A stretch of DNA of 7,814 nt from JALOAR01 sp041649615 (GCA_041649615.1 JBAZMT010000030.1:1-7814), one strand, 5' to 3'; numbered from the stretch's first letter, positions 1-6,013 are shown. The notes: generated by a model not told the origin, from the sequence alone. A program made the numbers and translations.

Positions 1-873
1 CATGCGCTCCGTGCGTTCGCGGTGTACCTGGATGAAAGCAAGATCGAGCAAGACCCGCGCGCGCTCCCGGTCGATGTGTTGGTGTCATTCAAGCAATGGC
101 TGCATGAGCGCTACAAGCCGCGTACCGTCAAGGGCTACCTAACAGCCGCCAACAACCTGCTGCGCTGGCTTGATGGCAATGAGCAATTCGGGGATGATAC
201 GCTATACCCCAGAATCATGCGGCGCCAAGAGGCCAACAAGACCCGCGCCCATAATGGCGGCTACGTGGCCCGCCCCATCGACCCGGCTATAGCCAAGCTG
301 ATTACACATTATGTCAATGCTCCATTGCCAAAGAAAAAGGCGGGGCGGCTGATGGTCCTTCGGAATAGGGTGCTCGTGGCGTTCCTGTATGACACCGCCG
401 CACGCATTTCTGAGGCTATGGCCTTGACCCGCGCAGACGTGGCGGATGGCCGCGCCGATAGCGTCATCCTCTACAAGACCAAAGGCGACAAGCCGCGTAC
501 CGTGTTCATCAACAAGCAGACGAGAGACCTAATCTGCGAGTACGTAGCAGAGAGGGAGGATCGTAGCAGCGCGCCGCTATTCGTATCCCATGCCCGTGAC
601 CATGGCAAAGCGTTATCGACACATCAGGCGTGGATCATCATCAAAGAGGCTGCCAAGGCCGAGGGCCTGCTGGATAGCACAAGCCCGCATTGCTTGCGCC
701 ACAAGCGCGCCCAGGACTTGCTTGACGAGGGGATGCCCTTGGAGTGGATAACCACCCTGCTAGGCCACGAGTCACCGGGCACAACCAAGAACGTCTATGC
801 GCCCCACGTCAACAAGCGCACCTTGGGCGATATGATAGAGAGGTACGGCAAAGGACCGTTAGACGTGGAATAG
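1..873 (+). CDS. Tyrosine recombinase / phage integrase, 5' truncated by window edge
   Basis: Site-specific recombinase of the lambda-integrase family, expected to integrate and excise the phage by a covalent 3'-phosphotyrosine intermediate. The frame is open to base 1 (reads H-A-L-R-A-F-A before the GTG at 22), and that GTG has no Shine-Dalgarno, so the true start lies outside the window. Numbering from GTG22: residues 1-60 form a core-binding SAM-like region, with PRTVKGYL at 33-40. The catalytic domain spans about 85-275 and shows every expected residue: Arg128 (TAARISE), Lys154 in the beta-hairpin KTKGDK, His223 and Arg226 (HCLRH), His249 (LLGHES) and the nucleophile Tyr259 (NVYAPH). Stop is TAG at 871-873. 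It is followed by a small gene on the same strand and faces the 3' end of the - strand late operon. The active site looks intact. Family is certain; subgroup and att site are not readable from this sequence. Confidence 0.95.
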   Translation, partial: HALRAFAVYLDESKIEQDPRALPVDVLVSFKQWLHERYKPRTVKGYLTAANNLLRWLDGNEQFGDDTLYPRIMRRQEANKTRAHNGGYVARPIDPAIAKLITHYVNAPLPKKKAGRLMVLRNRVLVAFLYDTAARISEAMALTRADVADGRADSVILYKTKGDKPRTVFINKQTRDLICEYVAEREDRSSAPLFVSHARDHGKALSTHQAWIIIKEAAKAEGLLDSTSPHCLRHKRAQDLLDEGMPLEWITTLLGHESPGTTKNVYAPHVNKRTLGDMIERYGKGPLDVE

Positions 874-880
874 TTTTCCA

Positions 881-914
881 TGGGGCAGAGCGGCGCCCAA
901 ACCGCCCCGCCCCA
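881..914 (+). repeat. GC-rich hairpin between integrase and small downstream gene
   Basis: TGGGGC (881-886) pairs with GCCCCA (909-914). Inside it GCGG (890-893) pairs with CCGC (902-905), separated from the outer stem by a 3/3 internal loop. It starts 7 nt after the integrase stop and ends 9 nt before the AGGAG of the next gene. There is no T-run, so it is not a classical intrinsic terminator. It could stabilise the integrase mRNA 3' end or modulate translation of the next gene; neither role is shown. Confidence 0.3.
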
Positions 915-930
915 CTAGCAAAGGAGCCGC

Positions 931-1119
931 ATGGCAGTATCAAAGCGAGCGACGGAAAAGGTAGCGCACTTGCACCCCGGCCTTGAGATCCACAAGGGGC
1001 TTTGGGGCTACTACCTGCATATCCGCGGTATTCACAAACAGACTAGCCACTGTTATGACAAGGTGGCCGATTGCATCAAAGCCGCACTGAATGGCGAGCG
1101 GCCAACGCAAGAGGAGTAA
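931..1119 (+). CDS. Small basic protein with AP2/arm-type DNA-binding-like pattern, 62 aa
   Basis: ATG931 is preceded by AAAGGAG at 920-926, a good Shine-Dalgarno, so this is very likely translated. It has no recognised family name. The N-terminus is basic (MAVSKRATEK). Residues 24-40 (LWGYYLHIRGIHKQTSH) look like two or three short beta strands, followed by a helix at about 42-54 (DKVADCIKAAL). This strand-strand-strand-helix order, with aromatic residues in the first strand and Ala in the helix, resembles AP2-like and integrase arm-binding mini-domains that sit on DNA. That is an inference from pattern only. Its position directly behind the recombinase on the same strand suggests co-transcription, and a role as excisionase, directionality factor or DNA-bending accessory protein is plausible but unproven. 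It lacks the helix-turn-helix layout of common MerR-like Xis proteins. Confidence 0.75.
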   Translation: MAVSKRATEKVAHLHPGLEIHKGLWGYYLHIRGIHKQTSHCYDKVADCIKAALNGERPTQEE

Positions 1120-1124
1120 TCGAA

Positions 1125-1158
1125 CGGCGTGCGCAGCCGCCCAAAGCCACGCACGCCG
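1125..1158. terminator. 9-bp GC stem-loop between convergent genes, possible bidirectional terminator
   Basis: CGGCGTGCG (1125-1133) and CGCACGCCG (1150-1158) are perfect inverted repeats with a 16-nt loop. It lies 5 nt after the stop of the 62-residue gene and about 63 nt past the stop of the convergent holin-like gene, where a shared terminator would be expected. Neither side has a convincing T-tract (the - strand side reads TTCGATTACT), so efficiency as an intrinsic terminator is doubtful. The same segment is also where attP would be expected, but 9-bp arms 16 bp apart are too widely spaced for a typical tyrosine-recombinase core. Confidence 0.3.
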
Positions 1159-1221
1159 CCGAGGAGGACCCGCGCCATGGGCAGGGAGGAGAGTGGACCT
1201 GTGCCACGGCGCGCGATGTGT

Positions 1222-1605
1222 TTAGCCTCTAGGGCACAACTCGTGCTGCTCCATCGGTTCCTCTAGCATCTGCGCCCTAGCCGTGTGCGCCCGCGCGTGC
1301 GCAATCTGTGACGCGGTGAACGCCAGTGGCAAGCTAACCAGCAACTGTCGCACCACCTCTTCCACGCCCGCGCGCCAGCTCTGCGGCGGCGCCACGTAGA
1401 AGAACAACATCGACACGCCCCAGGCCGCTAGCGTCAGCACCGCGGCCACGCCGAGCGCAACCCAGCGCTTGGCCTCAAAGTCCAACGTCGCCAAGCCCGG
1501 TAGCCACTGGCGACGCTCCGCCACGTCGAGGATACCCCACGCGCAGACCCCCGCGCCCGCCGTCATGAGCCACGCCAAAACATCGTACAGGTTTGCCCAG
1601 TTCAT
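1222..1605 (-). CDS. Holin-like small membrane protein, 127 aa
   Basis: Inner-membrane protein, candidate phage holin or lysis accessory. Hydrophobic segments are visible at about residues 8-27 (beginning DVLAWLMTAGAGV), 48-71 (WVALGVAAVLTL to FFYVAP) and a weaker one at 83-103 (VVRQLLVSLPLAF). The tail is hydrophilic with His/Arg and Glu (ARAHTARAQMLEEPMEQ). Size and a two-to-three-segment layout fit class I/II holins; no sequence signature proves it. Start ATG1605 follows AAGGAGGG placed in the 9-nt gap after the stop of the upstream 98-residue gene. It is the last gene of the - strand operon and converges with the integrase module. Alternative: a structural or superinfection-related membrane protein. 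Confidence 0.75.
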   Translation of the reverse strand: MNWANLYDVLAWLMTAGAGVCAWGILDVAERRQWLPGLATLDFEAKRWVALGVAAVLTLAAWGVSMLFFYVAPPQSWRAGVEEVVRQLLVSLPLAFTASQIAHARAHTARAQMLEEPMEQHELCPRG

Positions 1606-1614
1606 ACACCCTCC

Positions 1615-1911
1615 TTATGCTGCATCATCGTTACGCACGGCGAACGACCCCGGCTCCATACCGATGGCCGTGCCCGTTGCCGTGAACTTGTAGTACACCG
1701 TGCCCCCCGTCCCACTGGGCACGGTATAGTCCTTGTGGTAGTTGCCTACCGAGTCCTTGGTTATCTCGCCCGCCGCATAGGTATAGCTCACCGCCGTACC
1801 ATCGCCCGGCTTGACGGTCAGCGTCAGCGTGGTGGGGTCCGTCGCCGTGCCCGCGCTGTTTACAATCGCCACTGAGAGCCTGACAGAGTCCCCAGGATCG
1901 TAGGTGTTCAA
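1615..1911 (-). CDS. Ig-like beta-sandwich phage protein, 98 aa, TTG start
   Basis: Predicted all-beta protein: YDPGDSVRLSVAIVNSAG, then DPTTLTLTVKPGDG, YTYAAGEITKDSVGNY and a closing strand GTVYYKFTATGTA before EPGSFAV. This recurring layout (an opening P-G-D-x-V-R strand, a D-P-T turn, G-x-Y before the last strands and a closing F-x-V) is common in small phage virion-associated or fibre-attached Ig-like proteins. The exact role (decoration, appendage linker, carbohydrate contact) cannot be read off. The start is TTG at 1911: the frame has no ATG upstream, and the TTG is served by AGGAGGGG at 1922-1915, whose first bases overlap the TAG stop of the preceding gene. The next in-frame Met is near the C-terminus (residue 86), so TTG is effectively forced. 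Spacing ties it into the operon. Confidence 0.8.
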   Translation of the reverse strand: MNTYDPGDSVRLSVAIVNSAGTATDPTTLTLTVKPGDGTAVSYTYAAGEITKDSVGNYHKDYTVPSGTGGTVYYKFTATGTAIGMEPGSFAVRNDDAA

Positions 1912-1914
1912 TTT

Positions 1915-1922
1915 CCCCTCCT
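1915..1922 (-). promoter_or_regulatory. Shine-Dalgarno that fixes the TTG start of the 98-aa gene
   Basis: The - strand reads AGGAGGGG, 3 nt before TTG (5 nt from the AGGAGG core). It overlaps the TAG stop (1923-1921) of the 67-residue gene, so a ribosome terminating there is positioned to restart. Confidence 0.7.
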
Positions 1923-2124
1923 ATGCGTTACAAGCGTCCGTGTCGGCCACCGTCAGCGTAAACCGCGCCGCGTCCGTCGTCGTCAGCGTGAACGCCAGCG
2001 CATCGGTGAGCGTCAAGCAGGCGCGATAGTCGATGCTCGTCCACAGCAGGTCGAACGGCAGAGTCATCCATATCGCCCGGTCGTAACGATCAACCGTACT
2101 ATCCGGCGCCAGGACTAGCCTCAT
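1921..2124 (-). CDS. Small beta-repeat phage protein (LTLTDA type), 67 aa
   Basis: No named family. The C-terminal half consists of three tandem ten-residue units, LTLTDALAFT (37-46), LTTTDAARFT (47-56) and LTVADTDACN (57-66), in the alternating polar/hydrophobic pattern of beta strands. The N-terminal half contains an aromatic patch (RAIWMTLPFDLLWTSIDY). Similar runs of L-T-x-T-D-A units occur in small proteins next to tail or fibre genes of environmental phages, as I recall them, so a virion-associated role is inferred. ATG2124 overlaps the upstream TGA as ATGA, with GGGAAGG ahead of it: translation is coupled to the 569-residue fibre-like protein. It could be an extension or chaperone-like partner of that protein, but nothing in the sequence shows this. 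Confidence 0.7.
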   Translation of the reverse strand: MRLVLAPDSTVDRYDRAIWMTLPFDLLWTSIDYRACLTLTDALAFTLTTTDAARFTLTVADTDACNA

Positions 2125-3830
2125 GACGCCTTCCCTTGGGTCTGGGTGGTCCCGTCATCTGCAAGCGTCTGCGTCGTCAACGTGCCCGTACCCGCGTCGT
2201 CGTAGGTCTTGAGTTGCGTGCTGGTCATGGTGACTTTGCCGAAAAAGCGATGCCACAGTTGAACCAGCTTTTGCGGGAAGGTCGTCGCCACGCCCGTCGG
2301 TGTTGTGGCCGTGATACTATCCAGTCCCGTGGCGCTCAGCGCATACCCCGTCTTGTCGCTCACCGTGCCCGCCGTAACCGGGTTCGTCACCGTCGCCACA
2401 GTAGTCACGTTTGCCACTGCATCGCTTGCCGGGTCAAAGTCGTTCAGCGTGCCTACCGCTGCCGCTGCTTCGCCCGTAGCCGCCCGCGTGGTGATAGCTG
2501 CGTTCAGGTTGGTCACAGTAGCCGTCCGCGCGGCCAGGTCGTCATAGTAGGGCAGGACAAACCACGGTTGGCTCTCGTTCCCGACGTTCAGCGCGTGGTC
2601 CAGCGTGATCGTCGTATCTGTGGCGCTGATGATCCTGTAGGCGTCATAGAGCCCCCCGCAGAATAGCACCATGCCAACCCAGTTGGGCCACCCGTTGCCG
2701 CCCGGCGTGATGGTCGTCAGCCCGCCTTGCCCGACGGGCATGACGTCGGAGATGATCTGGCTCTTGATCCACTGAGTGCCCGTCCATGCCTTGTATCCCC
2801 CGACAAGCACCGCTTGGGTCTGAAAATGGTCCGAGCCTTGCGTCATCAAACCGCCGCTGGTGTCCGGCGCATAGGCCGGCAGAGCCAGCACCACGCGCGT
2901 TTTGATGGTGCCCACGTCGGCAGCTGTTAGCCCCGTCACCGAGCCCACCGCGCCAACAACCGAGCCCACGCTGCCCGTGACGTTGCCGCTCACGGTCGTG
3001 ATAGTGCCCGCCGTGATATTCGTCGGCGTAGCCAGACCCGTCTGGATCTTTGTCACAGCCGCCGCACTCACAGCCGCCGCCGCGATAGCGTCCGCCGCGA
3101 ACGAGGCTGCCGCAATGCCACCCGCGCCTACCGAGCCGACTGCCCCCGTCACCGAGCCCACAGCGCCCGTGACAGAACCAACTGCGCCGGTAACGGACCC
3201 TACCGCGCCCGTGACAGAACCCACGGCCCCCGTCACGGAACCGACACTGCCGGAGAGGTTGCCCGTGATGTTGGCCGTCAGCGCTGTCGTTACCGACGTA
3301 GCCGCGTTGGCCCCGGCGATGAACACGCCGCCCGCGCTGCCCGCCGCCACCGCTGGCAGGTATTGCGCCTTGTCGATGTACCCCGCGCGCGCATCGGTCC
3401 ACGTCGTTTTGTCCAGCGCCGTCGATGCCACAGCCAGCCCCGCGTCCGCACTGTTCACCGCTCGCACCGTCGCGCCCGTGATCGGCGTGAGCCACGGCAC
3501 AAGCTCCACCTCCAGATGTGCTGGTGAGATGGCCGCGCCATTGACGCACAGTTGCACCCGCGCCACGCCGGTAGCGAACGCCGCGTCCGGCCAGTCTACG
3601 CGGTATAATCCGGGTGCGTTGGTCGCGTCCACCTGGATAGCCGTGTTGTCGCTATGCGCCGCGTCTACCGCCGCGCAAGCCGTCAGGTCAGCTTTGCTAG
3701 CCGCCGCCTTGTCGCGAGTATAGGTCGCGTCCAGGTCGGTGATAGTCAGGCCCGTCTCAGGCACGCCGGAGGCAGGATCGACAAGCACGAAATAAGTGGT
3801 AACGTCTGTTGCGCCTGGTGCTATGAACAT
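2121..3830 (-). CDS. Fibre-like phage structural protein with Gly-Ser-Val heptad repeats, 569 aa
   Basis: Probable tail or appendage protein. Residues 1-112 form a beta-rich N-terminal domain (PGLYRVDWPDAAF at 72-84, typical of phage Ig/BppU-like modules). Residues 113-185 are a linker. Residues 186-236 hold five tandem GSVTGAV heptads after ITGNLSGSV, and a second block of the same type is at 284-300. In between lies Ala-rich sequence (240-260). Residues 383-428 (NWVGMVLFCGG, ISATDTTITLDHAL, ending in PYY) match a strand pattern seen repeatedly in phage fibres, in which a G-M-x-I strand is followed by a T-x-T-V-D strand. The C-terminus (FPQKLVQLWHRFFGK, then T-Q-L-K-T-Y and a T-Q-T-rich end) is also a recurrent phage tail-protein ending. 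ATG3830 lies 3 nt after the upstream stop with AAGGAAGG before it. Exact position in the virion is inferred. The 273-residue opposite-strand frame over the repeats is a composition artefact. Confidence 0.85.
   Translation of the reverse strand: MFIAPGATDVTTYFVLVDPASGVPETGLTITDLDATYTRDKAAASKADLTACAAVDAAHSDNTAIQVDATNAPGLYRVDWPDAAFATGVARVQLCVNGAAISPAHLEVELVPWLTPITGATVRAVNSADAGLAVASTALDKTTWTDARAGYIDKAQYLPAVAAGSAGGVFIAGANAATSVTTALTANITGNLSGSVGSVTGAVGSVTGAVGSVTGAVGSVTGAVGSVTGAVGSVGAGGIAAASFAADAIAAAAVSAAAVTKIQTGLATPTNITAGTITTVSGNVTGSVGSVVGAVGSVTGLTAADVGTIKTRVVLALPAYAPDTSGGLMTQGSDHFQTQAVLVGGYKAWTGTQWIKSQIISDVMPVGQGGLTTITPGGNGWPNWVGMVLFCGGLYDAYRIISATDTTITLDHALNVGNESQPWFVLPYYDDLAARTATVTNLNAAITTRAATGEAAAAVGTLNDFDPASDAVANVTTVATVTNPVTAGTVSDKTGYALSATGLDSITATTPTGVATTFPQKLVQLWHRFFGKVTMTSTQLKTYDDAGTGTLTTQTLADDGTTQTQGKAS
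3130..3255 (-). repeat. Six tandem 21-bp units encoding GSVTGAV heptads
   Basis: Six consecutive 21-bp units begin at 3130, 3151, 3172, 3193, 3214 and 3235 (+ strand order). The first five encode the same heptad on the - strand, and the sixth is a variant giving S-G-S-V-G-S. All differences between the five identical-protein units fall at third codon positions; one Val position uses all four codons (GTC, GTG, GTT, GTA, GTG). A related degenerate block lies at 2931-2981. Confidence 0.9.
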
Positions 3831-3833
3831 ATC

Positions 3834-4964
3834 CTAGCCTTCCTTATTAGCCCTCTTGTTCCCAACCAACATCCCCCCGCCACCCGCCTCAGCCTCGCCG
3901 TACTGCACCGCGCCTATGGTGATGTGCCCGTCCGTGTTGGCGTGCGCCCCCAGGTACGCGGCAGGCCAGCCCAGCCCACGCAGCGCTGTTTTGCCCGCCG
4001 CGGTGAGCGAGAAATCGCCGTTAGCCGCGTCGGTGAACGGGCTAGCAGCGAGGGCCACGTCGGAGGCGGTGAGGTCAACTTGCTCGTCGCCCGAATCGGT
4101 ATAGGCAGCCGTGTTGTTGTAAAAAGCATTGTATCCTACGATGTGCGTATCGTCGCCTGCCTGGAGGAAGATGCCCTCGCCGCCTACACCAGAAAACCCC
4201 TCACAGATGTTGTTGATCACGATTGCGCCAAATATGCCCGCCGCCCCTGCTCGGATGCCCGATGCCGTACCTGCCGCCGAGTTATAGACGGTGTTGCCGA
4301 CGACGGTGGTCCCATAGATGTAATCAATGCCCACCGCCCCGGCGTCAGATAGATGGACGATGTTACCAACCGCTATTACGCCGGGCCGATAGATGCCGAA
4401 TCCAGGGCAACTTTTGACGTAATTACCTATGATTACTGCGCCGCTGCTGATGCCTCTGCCCGTGGCTCCGGCGTCGTGGACGTAGTTGCCTATGGCATGA
4501 CCGTTGGTAGCGTTAACGGTCAGCAATGTCTTCGTGGTCGGGGTACTAGCCCCCTTGTGGATCTCACAATGGAACACCGTGCAATAGGTATCCAGCACGA
4601 TGCCGTTGTTATCCCCGAACGTGTGGAACTCCATATCGGCCAGAACGATATAGTCCAGCGTCGTCACGGCAAAAAGGGAAGCGCCGCCGCAATCCACCTC
4701 ACCCATGCCGCCGTCGTTGGCCGCCGTGGTGTAACCGCGGATTACCAACTGCGCCGCGGCCGTGGGCGCGCCAAAGTGCGCGCCCGGGTTGAGCGAGGCC
4801 GCCAGCACCTCCGCCGTACCCGCCTTGACGTTGATTTGCGTCCCAGCGGCGTCCAGCGTTGCCTGCGCTAGGCAGTATTCCAGATCGCCGTATGGATCGC
4901 CTACGGTGCCCGTACCGCTATTCCCCGCGATGGCCGGATCGACATATAACTGTGCCAGTGCCAT
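3834..4964 (-). CDS. Right-handed parallel beta-helix phage protein, 376 aa
   Basis: Secreted or virion-associated beta-helix protein of the pectate-lyase-like fold, a candidate tailspike or appendage. The N-terminus (LYVDPAIAGNSGTGT, then GDPYGDLEYCLAQA) is the familiar opening in which a Y-V-D strand and a G-T-x-x-x-P-[YF] turn lead into the first helix. Coils with an asparagine ladder follow: AIGNYVHD (157-164), IIGNYVKS (178-185), AVGNIVHL (198-205), VVGNTVYN (221-228), VINNICEG (249-256) and VGYNAFYNN (276-284). The C-terminus (ASPFTDAANGDFSLT, later GHITIGAVQYG) is a typical closing segment of such proteins. No polysaccharide-lyase catalytic triad can be assigned. A Gly-rich tail (GEAEAGGGGMLVGN) ends in Lys/Arg. 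ATG4964 is 7 nt after the upstream stop with only a weak TAGGTG ahead, so translation may depend on coupling. The substrate, if any, is unknown. Confidence 0.85.
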   Translation of the reverse strand: MALAQLYVDPAIAGNSGTGTVGDPYGDLEYCLAQATLDAAGTQINVKAGTAEVLAASLNPGAHFGAPTAAAQLVIRGYTTAANDGGMGEVDCGGASLFAVTTLDYIVLADMEFHTFGDNNGIVLDTYCTVFHCEIHKGASTPTTKTLLTVNATNGHAIGNYVHDAGATGRGISSGAVIIGNYVKSCPGFGIYRPGVIAVGNIVHLSDAGAVGIDYIYGTTVVGNTVYNSAAGTASGIRAGAAGIFGAIVINNICEGFSGVGGEGIFLQAGDDTHIVGYNAFYNNTAAYTDSGDEQVDLTASDVALAASPFTDAANGDFSLTAAGKTALRGLGWPAAYLGAHANTDGHITIGAVQYGEAEAGGGGMLVGNKRANKEG

Positions 4965-4971
4965 GTCGCAC

Positions 4972-5301
4972 CTATCCTATCAGGTTGCCCGGCCCGGCCG
5001 CTTTAGCATATGCCTGTCGCTGGCCCGCTTGGTCGTAGGATGCTAGCAGCCCTTGGCTCTGCGCGGTCAGCGAGACAACCTCCGCCTTGGTCAACTGCCC
5101 CGCGCCCGCGAGGCCGCTACCGTCCGCGATCACGTCGCTATCCTGTAGCTCAGCCAGCACCGCTTGCACCTGCGCATAATCGCTATTCAGCGCTTGCCCG
5201 TGGTTGTTGGTCCGCGCCTGCTCCCCCGACCACGCCCGCAACAATCGCACATACTCGCCAAGCACGTTCTGCTGCTCCGGTGTAAGTTCTGAAAAGCTCA
5301 T
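4972..5301 (-). CDS. Small helical phage protein, 109 aa
   Basis: Conserved-looking hypothetical protein with no catalytic motif. Mostly helical: SELTPEQQNVLGEYVRLLRAWSGEQAR (4-30), a short Asn/Gly turn, DYAQVQAVLAELQDS (41-55), a loop DGSGLAGAGQLTKAEV, then a last helix ending in AYAKAAGPGNLIG. This arrangement recurs in small proteins lying beside tail or fibre genes of environmental phages, as far as I recall, but a function is not established here. ATG5301 has GGAGGA 4 nt upstream. It is now the first gene downstream of the HNH cassette on the - strand, and no good - strand promoter was found in the 118-bp gap in front of it. Its transcription therefore probably relies on read-through from the hydrolase/phosphoesterase side, across DNA antisense to the HNH gene. 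Confidence 0.75.
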   Translation of the reverse strand: MSFSELTPEQQNVLGEYVRLLRAWSGEQARTNNHGQALNSDYAQVQAVLAELQDSDVIADGSGLAGAGQLTKAEVVSLTAQSQGLLASYDQAGQRQAYAKAAGPGNLIG

Positions 5302-5322
5302 TCTGTCCTCCGCTCGTTAAGA

Positions 5323-5351
5323 TTGACAAACCCAAGATTCAGTAGTATTCT
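5323..5351 (+). promoter_or_regulatory. Sigma-70-type promoter for the HNH gene
   Basis: TTGACA (5323-5328) is a perfect -35, with a 17-bp spacer and TATTCT (5346-5351, 4 of 6 to consensus) as -10. The start of transcription would be near 5357-5359, about 60 nt before the HNH ATG. It points only to the HNH gene, so that gene can be expressed independently of the - strand late operon. Confidence 0.65.
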
Positions 5352-5354
5352 GAA
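5338..5354. promoter_or_regulatory. Dyad TTCAG-N7-CTGAA over the -10, possible operator
   Basis: TTCAG (5338-5342) and CTGAA (5350-5354) form an inverted repeat spanning the spacer end and the -10 hexamer of the promoter at 5323-5351. A dimeric repressor bound here would block RNA polymerase. No second copy was noticed in the window, and a 5-bp arm can arise by chance. Confidence 0.3.
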
Positions 5355-5364
5355 GGTAACAGAA

Positions 5365-5396
5365 ATCCCTGGCGGTGCTACTAACACCCCAGGGAT
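5365..5396. promoter_or_regulatory. 12-bp leader hairpin upstream of the HNH gene
   Basis: ATCCCTGG (5365-5372) pairs with CCAGGGAT (5389-5396), and GGTG (5374-5377) pairs with CACC (5385-5388). This makes a 12-bp stem with one bulged C (5373) and a 7-nt loop. On the + strand it starts about 7 nt after the predicted transcript start and ends 9 nt before the AAAGGAG at 5406-5412, so it lies in the leader without covering the ribosome site. Read on the - strand, the stem is followed by TTCTGTTACC after its final T, a short T-rich run, so it could also act as an attenuator or weak terminator for late transcription coming from the right. Confidence 0.55.
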
Positions 5397-5419
5397 GGCA
5401 CAGCGAAAGGAGCTTCGCC

Positions 5420-6001
5420 ATGCAGTACCATTATACCTCTGATTGTCCCCCTGTACCATGCGCTTGTGGGTGCGGGCAAATAATTACATCCCGCCGACGC
5501 TACTCTGCTGCCCCGTGGTATTTGAGGGGCCATCGCTCCAAGCCAAGAGGCACTCTTGCCGAACGTTTTTGGTCTAAAGTGGATCGTTCTGGCGGAGTTA
5601 ACGCTTGTTGGCCTTGGACCGCATATAGGTTGCCGAGCGGTTACGGGATGTTCCATACTTTCAAGATTGTCGTGGCACATCGCTTCTCCTACGAACTCGC
5701 CTACGGGCCTATCCCTAAAGGAATGTTCGTTTGCCATCATTGCGATAACCGCGCTTGCTGCAATCCCGCGCATATGTTTCTTGGCACCAACGCAGACAAC
5801 ATGGCAGATATGGCTACCAAGGGGCGCAGTTGCAAAGGGAGCAAAAGCGGGCGCGCCAAGCTCACCGAGGAGCAAGTGCGGGAACTCAAAGCACAACGCG
5901 CCGCTGGAGCTACGCAAGTTGCCATTGCTAAACAGTATGGCGTGTCCCGTCGGGCTATCCGAGAGATTTTGGCGGGCAGGAATTGGCGTCACATCAAGTG
6001 A
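5420..6001 (+). CDS. HNH endonuclease, phage homing-type, with C-terminal helix-turn-helix, 193 aa
   Basis: DNA nicking or cleaving enzyme of the HNH (His-Me finger) superfamily, resembling free-standing phage homing endonucleases. Residues 9-18 are Cys-rich (CPPVPCACGC), a possible zinc-binding knuckle, followed by basic sequence to 45. Residues 45-100 (FWSKVD, ACWPWTAYR, SGYGMF, AHRFSYELAYG) are the usual lead-in to the HNH core. The core is at 103-127 (FVCHHCDNRACCNPAHMFLG, then TNADN), with His107 as likely general base, Asn115 and His118 completing the motif, and Cys105/108/113/114 as metal or structural ligands. Residues 148-186 (LTEEQVRELK to AIAKQYGVSRRAIREIL) form a helix-turn-helix for DNA recognition. 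Start: ATG5420, because AAAGGAG lies 7 nt upstream; an in-frame TTG at 5375 lies inside the leader hairpin and has no ribosome site. It is the only + strand gene within the late operon and carries its own promoter, as expected of a mobile intron-less cassette. Confidence 0.92.
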   Translation: MQYHYTSDCPPVPCACGCGQIITSRRRYSAAPWYLRGHRSKPRGTLAERFWSKVDRSGGVNACWPWTAYRLPSGYGMFHTFKIVVAHRFSYELAYGPIPKGMFVCHHCDNRACCNPAHMFLGTNADNMADMATKGRSCKGSKSGRAKLTEEQVRELKAQRAAGATQVAIAKQYGVSRRAIREILAGRNWRHIK

Positions 6002-6013
6002 CCCCACGAATGC

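Noticed and set aside
1120..1221. tRNA gene or tRNA fragment as an integration site
   Set aside because: No cloverleaf arms, T-loop sequence (TTCGANNC in context) or CCA end could be assembled from this gap.
3130..3255. Tandem 21-bp repeats as a CRISPR-like or iteron array
   Set aside because: The repeats are contiguous without spacers, in phase with the reading frame, and vary only at wobble positions; they are coding repeats.
2644..3549. 301-codon - strand frame rich in Gly, Arg and His
   Set aside because: It overlaps the 569-aa gene in another frame of the same strand, has low-complexity composition and no ribosome site; a shadow of G+C-rich codon use.
2902..3723. 273-codon + strand frame rich in T-E-P-T-A-P-V repeats, resembling a Pro-rich surface protein
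   Set aside because: It is the exact antisense of the Gly-Ser-Val heptads. The - strand frame has the operon spacing, ribosome site, recognisable phage termini and wobble-only divergence in its own frame.
5375..5419. Upstream TTG start adding 15 residues to the HNH protein
   Set aside because: The added codons lie in the leader hairpin, have no Shine-Dalgarno, and the ATG at 5420 has an excellent one.
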